A DNA stretch of 64,000 bases from Undaria pinnatifida. Lineage: Eukaryota > Sar > Phaeophyceae > Laminariales > Alariaceae. Shown piece by piece: positions 55,483 through 64,000 of the stretch. A program made the translations under genes and the position numbers. The stretch's first letter is position 1. Each line of letters begins with the position of its first letter. Under the pieces are notes generated by a model. It was not told where the DNA came from, made no database searches, and saw only the letters and a list, made by a program, of their open reading frames with translations. Location of the stretch: contig JABAKD010000016.1 of the NCBI GenBank assembly GCA_012845835.1, positions 1,449,843 to 1,513,842 of the forward strand. The letters run 5' to 3'.

Positions 55483-57488
55483 GAGGGTCCACGCTGCTGT
55501 CGGGAAAGGAGGAAGCGACTCACCCTCTTCCAGCGCATTTCGGACCCTGAGGGCCTATCTCGTTAGGCGGTCCTCCCACGTGGTGTCGAGGCCCGCCAAG
55601 AACTCTTGGACATGAGGTAGGACGTAGATCCTTCGATTCGGGAGTCGGAGCACAGTGCCCTGCGGGCGGATGGCGTACGCGGTGAAATTCTCACGGTAGT
55701 GACCGGCTACCGCTCGCCATTCCCTCGGTGGGGGGGTGTCAAGAGGCACCTTGAGGCAGGCCAAGAGCATCGCCGAACAGGGAACACAACAGGAACGAGG
55801 GGGTTGGGCTGCTCCCATGGGCCTCCACCAACTCCTCAAAGGTATCGTGGGAACCAGTCGTGACGTAACTGGCTGGGTCCAGCCGGGGGCCGTCCTCTTC
55901 CAAGAGTTCGGCGATCTGCAGGGCTCCTCCTACTGCCAACCACCTTCCCCTCGGCCATGGCCTTGGAAGGTCGTCAGCCAGCTCAGTCGGATGGAAAGGC
56001 CAATTTCTTGCCGGCCATTCCGAGCGACATGCAACGCATGGCTGTGGGTCTGCATGCCCACGCGCGAGACGTTCTGCACGATCCAGCATGCAGCGGTCAC
56101 GCACTTGCTCTGCGTGGGGACACGGAATAAGTGACCATAAAGAGTTTACTGCCGAATCCCCAGTAGATTCCCCTAGTGCCCGCCCACAGAAGGCGCAGGG
56201 AGTGCCCCGCGGTATGACGCCTCTCTGCTGCCCTCCTAGCGGCGCCTCCCTGTTCAGCTGGTCTCGTGTGAAAATATTCGCTCTCCAGCGTCCGGTCCGT
56301 TCTCGCTGCCATCGCTGTTGAGAGAGGAGGAAGCGCATCACCCGCCTCCAACGCGCTTTCGACCCCGAGGGTCCACCTCGTTATCTGTTCTTCATATTCG
56401 GCGTCGAGATGTACCAGATACTCTTGGACGTGAGGTCCGATGTAGTGTCTTTGATTCGGGCGTCGGAGTAAGATATTCTACGATTGGATGGCGTATGCAG
56501 CGAACAGAGTACGGTAGCGGCCGGCCGATGTTTCCCATTCCCTCGGTCGAGGAAAATCAAGGTATGCCCCTTGAGGCAGGTCCAGCGCATCGCAAACAGG
56601 GAGCACAGCAAGAACGAGGAGGTTGGGCTCCTTCCATGAGCACGTAACATGAGCTCAAACGTACCGTAAATGCCAGTCGTCACGTAGCTGGCTAACTCCA
56701 GTCCGGAGATGTGGCGCTGAACGCGGGCGGAAAACTGCGGGGCACCCCTCACCGCCGCCCACCTTCCCTCATGCCCGTTCATGGATGGCCCTCTAGCCAG
56801 CTCCGCCGGGTGGGGAAGTCGGCTTCCTCTCGGTCACGTCGAGTGACGTGAAATGCAGGGTCTAGGATCTGCCTGCCCTCTCGCGAGATGTTCCGCGCGT
56901 TCCAGCATATAGCGGGTGTGCACAAAGCCTCCAAGGGCGCACGAAACGGATACTCAAGCGCCGTCTTCCTCCGACTCCCTACCAGAGTCATCGAGACGCC
57001 AACCGCAATACGTGCGCCAAAATTCCTCGGACTCCTTCAATCCGCTTTCCACGTCTTGATCACAGCCACCTTGAATCGCGGCCTCCTCCACACCCTAAGT
57101 CAGTGATCGCTACAGTGGCTCTAACTGTCGCTGTTGGTGAGCCCCCTCCAGGGTAGTACGGTCGTACCCCAGATGGATCCTGGACACTATTGCCGTGAGT
57201 TGGAACGTTGTCCGGCGCGGCACTCTTGTCCCTCCCCAGATAGCTACCCCGAATCAGTGATCCCCCGCTGTCGTTTGCTCTTGCTGCGCTTTCTATGGCA
57301 CACCTCCTGTGGACGAGCCAGCCACCAAAAACGGACCCCTGGTCATCCTCCAAGTGCCTGCCACAGATCCCACACGGCGCTTGCACTTGTTGCTCGGGGA
57401 TAGTGCCCCGGCATTCTCTGTGGTGGTCCTCCACGTCTCGCTTTGTGACACACTGTGATGAATCCACAATTTCTGGGGTGATGTGCAC
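55480..57488 (-). pseudogene. Tandemly duplicated zinc-binding module (ORF1-like)
   Basis: Two diverged copies about 840 bp apart. Copy A (56341-55555) has 'TPCAFCGRALGES', 'PCPHAEQVRDRCM' and 'PCVACRSEWPARNW', then 'RLDPASYVTTGSHDTFEELV', 'LLCSLFGDALGLPQG', 'REWRAVAGHYRENFTAYAIR' and 'RIYVLPHVQEFLAGLDTTWE'. Copy B (57488-56381) has 'PCGICGRHLEDD', 'GGWLVHRRCAIESAAR', 'LELASYVTTGIYGTFE' and 'SFLLCSLFA'. The paired CxxC and C/H spacing suggests a treble-clef or RING-like zinc fold. The downstream domain is unknown to me. Frameshifts break both copies. Confidence 0.5.
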
Positions 57489-57553
57489 CCTTCTCAGGAG
57501 GCGCTGCTAGGCTGCATTAATCCTGTATCTAATCTCGCGTTCTTCCGTCGTGT

Positions 57554-57877
57554 CTACTGACCTGCCGATAGCCCGATGAAGGGGTGTAGATCCACCTCTT
57601 GATGCTCCTCGTGCAGGGCCGGATTCGGGCATGTGACTTGGCGTACCCCTCCGAAAGTCCTAGCTCGGGGGATTTCACCCTCACAGAAGCCTAAAGCACA
57701 ACGGCGGCGTGCGTCGCACCAGCAGGACACTTGTATGCAAGTAGTTTCCTCAACCAGACCGTGGCGAACGCTGCATATCGCTCCCCGCCTCCTGCCTCCT
57801 CTTGCAGACCTTGTTGTTAGCTTTGCTTCTTCGTCAGCTGGCATCTCTTGCCACGCAACGGTTAACACCTCTACCAT
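57554..57877 (-). pseudogene. Cys/His-rich ORF
   Basis: 108 codons with 'CSVRHGLVEETTCIQVSCWC', 'RRCALGFCEGE' and 'VTCPNPALHEEH'. The spacing suggests another zinc-binding unit, upstream of the duplicated module on the same strand. It may be part of the same degenerate ORF1. Confidence 0.35.
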
Positions 57878-58060
57878 AAATTAATTGCCGTGCTGACGAA
57901 GCACCATCTTGTCGGCCTCGTTGACTATTACGGTCGACCGGCATGCCGGACACCGCAGGTCGGCCCCCGCTCCAATTCGGAGTGCGGCGTAGCACGGAAG
58001 GTGCAGTCGATGGGAGCCTGCTCCCACAATTTTCCAACGGAGAGGCCAAGGCCTCGTAGC

Positions 58061-58579
58061 TTACACTGCGGTCTTCCGAAGCTGGTATTCTGCAGGCATG
58101 GGCGATGGTGTCCATGGTGGCGACGGAAGCAATTTGGACGTCGGTGCAGGTGCTGAACCCCTTCCCTCCATTGTTCGTGTAGGCGTCGGCCGTGACGACC
58201 TTGGTGATGCTATCTTTGCCATCCTGACCGCTGCCTGCGATGTCGTGCGAGCGCAAGGACCACATTCGGTGTCAAGAGAGGTGTCGCTGTCGAGAGATGA
58301 CCAGCTTTGGACAACGTCGGCGACGGCGGTGGTGAAGGTAGCAGACTTGGCGATGACTCTATGAGTGGCCTGTCGGGTGGAGAAGTAGCTGACGGCGGTT
58401 GCGGTGTCGTCGTAGAGGTCGAGACGGGCACCAATTTTGTTGGGGGGGGCTGTATCGGCGACTGAGACTGCCCCCTTGATGCAGGCTGCAGTGGGCGTGA
58501 CTCGAATACCGTCGGGTGCGCTATTGTCGGCATGGTAGGCCAAGGTGGTTGCTGCGGCTGCGGCGGCTGCGCAGGCCAT
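58061..58579 (-). CDS. 172-codon ORF of unknown function
   Basis: Begins with an Ala run, then 'DGIRVTPTAACIKGAVSVAD', 'ARLDLYDDTATAVSYF' and 'TAVADVVQSWSSLDSDTSLD'. It is less repetitive than its neighbours and ends in a Pro/Ser tail. No family recognised. It may be the start of the LINE ORF1 or a chance frame. Confidence 0.25.
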   Translation of the reverse strand: MACAAAAAAATTLAYHADNSAPDGIRVTPTAACIKGAVSVADTAPPNKIGARLDLYDDTATAVSYFSTRQATHRVIAKSATFTTAVADVVQSWSSLDSDTSLDTECGPCARTTSQAAVRMAKIASPRSSRPTPTRTMEGRGSAPAPTSKLLPSPPWTPSPMPAEYQLRKTAV

Positions 58580-58599
58580 GATGTCTGAGGTGGCGCCTC

Positions 58600-61500
58600 T
58601 CCCGTTAGCGTCGAACCTTCTGTGACGGGTGTTCTCGAAACCCCAAGTGGAAGGGGTGCCGTTAGGGGTGGCCCTATTTCCGTTGACGGCGACTGTGATG
58701 CACCAGACGTGTCTGGAGATTGTTCCAGCTACGACGGTGCTGGTTGAGAATGTATTGCGGACGAGACCATCCGCGCCATCTATGGCTGGTGAGGGAACGC
58801 CCTGTGGATTAGCCCAGTGGGAAGCTGCCTCCCCCTCCCCCTGTTCGATTATCGTGCGCTGATGGCGACAGCTATACGGTTGGGTGCCCGTTCTGGAGGA
58901 GATAAGGCCCGCCGCTGGTGCACTGTTCGTGGCCTATCGACCTGTGGCCGTTCCCCGTACCTGTGGACGATCGTAGTGGCCGCGTTGCCCCGTTGGAATC
59001 TCTTACCGATGTGGTACCGCTTTCGGGTTGGCGGTCATCCCCTCCCATCCCTGTTCCACCTATCTCCCTACGGGACGAATTGTCCTCTCGATGCATATTC
59101 CCTTGAACAGGGTCAACTTCCATCTGAACGATGCTTTCTTGACGTCGCCTCACATGTTTCTCGGGGGGGGTGGGGTGGGGCGTTCTTGAGACCCGGGAAC
59201 CAGCTATCGCGCCCGGTGGTAGCGGAGGAGAAAGCCCAGGCCCTATTCTACCATGAGCTCTGCCGCCGCCGAACGCTGCCCAGCACCCCTGCTGATTGCT
59301 AGGAGTGGGGGCTCGCCGCAAGGCCCCCCTTCGGACAAGGCTTCCGACTGCAAGACGAGTATCTTAAGACGGCGCCCTCGAATGCCCGGAGGTCGGCGCT
59401 GCGCCTAATGGCAGAAGAGATTGCTTCACTCTGATTATCACCGCCTGCGATATTCACGTGGTACCCCTGCTGACTCCGCGTAGGCGTGGATCCCCCAAGG
59501 CCACCCCTCCGGAAGGAAGTGTTCATTGCGCATCGGGAATCTTGATACTCATTTAGTGAGTCCCGAGAGCCCGGTGTCGCGGTCGGTGGCATGGGGGGAG
59601 GATTTATCACCCCTCCACCGGTAGCGCTGCCGGTGAAGGGCGCCCGGCACCCCGGCTGACTCCTCGTGGGTGTTCCTGCCCTCAAAATACCCCTTCTAAC
59701 GAAGTGGCTCGCGCCACAATGGGCATTCTGAGAACAAAATCTCGAGCCACAAAATCTTGGTGCCGTGTCCGATGGCATCTGCGGAGAAGATCATACCCTA
59801 CCATGGACACCGTCGCTGGAAGGTAAAGCCTGATGACGCTGAGTCCTCACAGGTGTGGACCCGCTTAGAATCCTCGGCTGGGCGGAGCTTCCAGCTGCGC
59901 AAAGGGCATTTTGAGATGCGGAAACCGCTCCTTTTATGAACAGGGGGAGGTGGGCGGGTCCATCGCTCGTCCTCCCGTTCTCCGCGGGCCCTACCTCGCC
60001 CCCTCGACCTCTCCTGGCACGGGAAGGGATCGAACCCCTCCTCCTACCCAAAGCAACGCCTCCGGCGACACAAGTATCACGGCGCGGCCGGGTCCTGCGT
60101 TGCGAAACGTGGACGTGTCCGCCTTCAACCTCCATTGGCGAAGGGTTCCGTCGCCGTGTAGTCCCTCTCCAAGCAGGGCCATGCATTCCACCAATCCTGT
60201 TCCCCATTTGAGGGCCTGATACCAACTATGGACCAGCCGCCCTCGTCTCTGCTCTGTTGCTCCACGCTCGGGCACTGGCTATACTCTCGGACAGAGTAGG
60301 CGCGCTTTCGGATAGGCTTGGGCGATGGCCTTGGAAGACTGGAATTCCTCCGCGAGGACCCAAAGCCCTCTGGTTCTGTATATCTTCGGTAATAGTGAAC
60401 CGAAGCCGCTGGTGCGGGCGCACCGATGTTCCTGCGGAAGGGGAATTGGACCGTTGCCGGCGCCCTAAGATTCCTGGAACGAGCGAGACCGGAGTGATTA
60501 CGATATTCCCTCCAAAGGGCAACGGCGACTGGTACCTTGGCCACGACGTCGATCGAGGCGAGGGCCGATCACATGGGCGATCGCATGATGCTGCCCTACC
60601 CCTCCGAACCCCAATGGTGCGGGATGATGGGGGGGGGTGTTCCTACCCATCGTTGGCAGCGACCGGCGCGACTTCAATTGCTGGAGCCCGCTTGATGCCA
60701 TAGCTGGGGGTTGTGTCGCTGTATTAATACGATCGCGTTCTACCGGCGGCGGGATTTGCGACGGGCGCCTTCTGACCGCCGCGGACGCCTGATCGCTCTC
60801 TTGCTGCGCTCCAAGCGACGATTGATGCTGCAGCGCCCTTATTGCCCTCACTTGCATCCATGTCGAGGTAATCGTCTGCACGCCCCACTGGCCGTGGCAC
60901 TATCGCTAGGCCCACCGCAGCTGGCGATGGAGAACGGTGCCTCTGATGCAGCGTCGATCGAGGCAAGGGCCGATCACCTGATGCTGCCCTATTCTGCCGA
61001 ATCTCGATGATGTGGAAAGACGGGGAAACGTTCCTATCACTGGTCACCATCGGCGACCATGCCGAGGGCTACTGGACCCCTGCTGGTGCAACACCTGGTA
61101 CGCTTGTCCCTGCACTCGCCCTCGCAGGGGGAGTCGTCCGTCTCGCGCTTCAACTCCAGTGGGGCCTCCGCTAGACACCTCCCGTCTTCGGCAGGCGTCT
61201 GGCCCCTCTCCTGTTGAGCCCCACTCGGCGCTTGACATCGGAGCCCCCCTCTGGTAAGGGTCAAACCCCCTGTCTGGGATCGTATCCACGGTCGTCTGCT
61301 GCACGTCCCCTACCGGCGATGGCAATATCGCTGATAATGCACTTGTCGATACACCCGCTGTAGAATATGTGGTCCCTGCTATGGTTCTTCTTCCTCGCTG
61401 CCCGAGACAACCGGTTTCCGGCTCCTCCCCAGTTGCTGTCTGTTCTTGTAGCCCTCCCGGTTCGGGGATTATGCCGAGAACCCTAAACTGCCCCCATGTT

Positions 61501-62220
61501 GGGAGTATCTTCCCCTGCCCTCGCCAAGCTGACAGTGGGCATAGTGATTGGGCTGTTGCCGTAACTGCTGGTTGTGCCGCGGTTTCTATAGCACGGTCAA
61601 ACGGTCTCTGCTGAGCCCGGGTATCTGCCGGCGTTGCCATAGGGAGGAATAGCCCTGTACTCCGCCTAGCCTGTGTGATCGTCCTGCTAGCCACGATGGT
61701 AAGGTTCTCCATCGTCCTTGCCCTGCTGATAGTTCCCCCGACGGACTCCGTACGTTGGGCGGCAACGCATCGTTCTCCTCCCACTCTTGAAGGCCTATTC
61801 CCCATGGAGTTCCCGTAGCCGTACTTGCAGACGCTCTAACATTCCCTGGTCGTGCAGGTGCTGATGTGCCTTTCCCTCCCCCTCTACTATTCTTTCCTTG
61901 ACGGTTGCTCCCTCCCGAAATTACGGGCACCGTCTGCAGGGTGCCCACGTTTTCGCTAAACTACCTGAGCGTGGGACACACTCAAGTTTTTCCGTGACAG
62001 TGATGAGTGTAGATTCGAGTCCCTCTTTCTTCCCCTGCGGGATGTCCTCAGGGTCCTCGTATATTAACCCCCCCTGACATTCAGGATCGTCCCACCGACT
62101 TGCCTCCCCCTGTGGAAACTACAATCCAACGGAGAAACTACGCCGATGCGATGCCCCCCCCCAGAGGTCCGTCCAACGGCGTTCCATGCCCCCCCCAAAG
62201 GTCCGCCCAACGACGTTCGC
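58600..62220 (-). repeat. Degenerate tandem repeats, Ser/Pro/Gly/Arg-coding in pieces
   Basis: Segments of about 400 bp recur loosely. 'TCGAGGCGAGGGCCGATCAC' near 60554 recurs at about 60957 with 'ATGATGCTGCCCTA' following both. 'GGTGTTCCTAC/CGTTCCTATCA' and 'CCCTGCTGAT/TGACTCC' motifs recur near 59290, 59465, 59655 and 61085. Minus-strand frames contain 'GSTPTRSQQGY'- and 'GAQQESDQ'-type repeats but are cut every 80-250 codons. Probably decayed, repeat-expanded ORF1 or 5' region of the LINE; alternatively an independent minisatellite domain. Confidence 0.4.
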
Positions 62221-62745
62221 CTAGACGCGTGGATTTGGTCGCAGCTCGTACAGCAGCACGTTGCTCTCGTGCCTCCGAGGCTTGTACAGCAGTACGCCCC
62301 TCGAGCTTCCGAAACAGACCATTACAGCCGGTCCGGGCCCGGAGGTCGCCAACGATATGCAGTAATATCTATACCGCCGTATTGCCGTGTCTGTCTCCAA
62401 ATCGTCCGTGGGACAGTAATGTAATAAAAAGTTGACTTCAGAAAAGGGCCAACCGTAGGCCTGTCTTTGTCGACTTGCCCCAGTGTGACAAGGTTTGATC
62501 TCGTTTGTCGCCCGTATCTGTGATGTGAGCATGTAGACTGCTGCTGCTGGACTCTCCTCTGCCCCCAGCAGAACGGTGACCCCTCTCGAAATTGCTTTCC
62601 CTTGTTTATCTTCCCACCAGCCCTTTCCGAGCTCCGTTTCTCCTCTCCTTAAATTGTTGCTTTCCCCAATCTCAACACCAGTGTCTCGTCCGCAGGAAGT
62701 CATTTGCGCCACGTTGGTTTTCTGTCTTGAGGCACACACTGCCAA
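62221..62745 (-). CDS. 174-codon ORF of unknown function
   Basis: Minus strand, 'MAVCASRQKTNVAQMTSC' to 'VLLYKPRRHESNVLLYELRP'. The end reflects a short DNA repeat (62160-62290, 'GGTCCGYCCAACGRCGTTC' twice). No domain recognised. 62750-63300 has no gene that I can support. Confidence 0.2.
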   Translation of the reverse strand: MAVCASRQKTNVAQMTSCGRDTGVEIGESNNLRRGETELGKGWWEDKQGKAISRGVTVLLGAEESPAAAVYMLTSQIRATNEIKPCHTGASRQRQAYGWPFSEVNFLLHYCPTDDLETDTAIRRYRYYCISLATSGPGPAVMVCFGSSRGVLLYKPRRHESNVLLYELRPNPRV

Positions 62746-63304
62746 TCGTGCTTGATCCCCTTGCTCCTGGCCTTTTCCTTTTCCTATCGGCGTTCCTGTA
62801 ACCCCTCCTCTCCACCATTACAATCTCGCCAAGCTCCGTTGCAATTCCTGACCCTACTCGAAGAACAGCTGTCAATACGTACGACCATTGAATGCGTTCC
62901 TATGGTGGAAAACAGACGCGTAGAAGAAACCGTTGGGAAAAAATGACGCCCGACCAGGTGGCTAGAAGATATACCTAGCACACAACGACTTACGGACGAG
63001 GCTTTACGTTGGTTTTTCGGGAGGGGGGGGTTCCCCCAGTATGACCCTCCCTCCATTCGAAGCTCCTCTCACACGGACCTAGAAGACTTGTTGAAGTGCT
63101 CCTTGCGATGGAAAACAGAAGAGTCTGTCGCATAAGATACCCGCAAAAGAAGGACCGAGAATTTAAAGCACGAAGCCGACGACAAGATAGTAGATAACTC
63201 GAAAAAAAAAAAGGATACCTTACGCCAATTGACTGCCGTGCTGAATCTGTGACCGTATTGCTCAACGATATCAATATTGCAACAGCCTTTAGCTTGATAT
63301 TTGA

Positions 63305-63770
63305 CTTGAGACGATGACGCGCGAGGATCATCAAGCTCTCGAGTCATTGCTACTACTGTCTGTAAATAGAGTCTGATGGTGAATGCGTTCCGTAAGAATA
63401 TCACGCGTCATACGATCCCCGCGTCTGTCCAAATCCAAAACCAAGTACGACGGGCCCTCGTACCACCCTTGGCACGGTGATTCCGTCTCTCAAGCTTGGT
63501 GATCGATTGAGACGATATCGCGCCAGGATCATCAGGTGCTCGATGTGCTACTGCTACTAGAGTTGTCTATTGGGGCCTGACGGCGAATAGAATGCCTTCC
63601 ACAAGAAGACAACGCGTCGTACGATAACCGCGTGTGTCCACATCCGAACATCAGCGTCACCCGCCCTCGTAAGCACCATTCACTAGGTGATACCAAAAAC
63701 GAAAACCTATAGGGGAACCTCGTAAGCACCCTTTGCTAGGTAATACCACAAAACCAAAACCGATGGGGGA
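63305..63770 (+). repeat. Tandem repeats at the right edge
   Basis: About 63305-63425 ('TTGAGACGATGACGCGC', 'GGATCATCA', 'ACGATCCCCGCGTCTGTCC') recurs at 63508-63640, period about 200 bp. A second tandem pair of about 60 bp lies at 63668-63760 ('CTCGTAAGCACC', 'CTAGGTGATACCA/CTAGGTAATACCA'). Non-coding in appearance. Confidence 0.75.
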
Positions 63771-64000
63771 GGACGTCGGGCAGGTCCACGTTGGAGCTCT
63801 CCCCAATATTATAGCGCCCAGTCCACAGCCATCCTCAACGTAAGTTAGGCATCCACACACGAACGATACGGTTCGTTTCACGACGTGCGTGGTTGAACCG
63901 CGATATCGTCATATGAAGTAAGACGCCGGGTCGTGCCAAAATTCCAAGATCATAGAATGTGAGTGCCATCTGAAGGAATGGTTTGTGTCGTACCTCTATC

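Overview
This is eukaryotic nuclear DNA made almost entirely of transposable elements. It holds two Ty1/copia retrotransposons, a tyrosine-recombinase (DIRS-order) retrotransposon with split direct repeats, a decayed LINE, several short non-autonomous LTR elements, tRNA-headed SINEs, a hAT-type and a TA-target MITE, and long microsatellites. No bacterial operon, rRNA gene or convincing free-standing tRNA gene was seen. The mix of copia, DIRS-order and LINE families suggests a stramenopile or other algal genome, possibly a brown alga. That is an impression from protein style and was not tested. The only recognisable host-type gene is a frameshifted NADAR (YbiA/DUF1768) domain at the left edge.

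Layout. 1-1.2 kb: NADAR remnant followed by the 3' end of an LTR family called X here. 1.3-4.4 kb: fragments of an old repeat, R1, interrupted by a complete 1,021-bp X element. 6.0-8.6 kb: two SINE-A copies, one broken by a 372-bp TRIM and one ending in about 570 bp of (ATT)n. 8.8-15.2 kb: a three-level nest, with R1 hit by a TA-target MITE that was hit by a 5.4-kb LTR element lacking pol. 15.2-19.0 kb: a pyrimidine-rich hairpin region and two inverted LTRs of family Y. 20-20.9 kb: SINE-B and SINE-C. 21.1-28.4 kb: copia-1 with intact LTRs and TSD inside a 462-bp tandem repeat. 29.0-35.9 kb: the DIRS-order element, whose RT core is repeated four times. 36-40 kb: non-coding repeats. 40.2-49.5 kb: copia-2 on the minus strand, carrying a hAT MITE and a TRIM copy. 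49.7-51.3 kb: SINEs and (AAAAC)n. 51.5-62.7 kb: a minus-strand LINE RT and, upstream of it, degenerate repetitive ORF1-like sequence. 63.3-63.8 kb: tandem repeats.

How the parts relate. Three LTR families (the TRIM, X and Y) carry nearly the same primer-binding site, TGGCGTCG(T/A)CG, two bases after the LTR, so they probably share a primer tRNA and perhaps an autonomous partner that is not in this window. All autonomous-type elements seen are broken by frameshifts or stops, while the non-autonomous LTR elements have almost identical LTRs. New insertions therefore probably depend on machinery encoded elsewhere. Coordinates of insertions with target-site duplications are exact to a base or two; those of diverged repeats are approximate.
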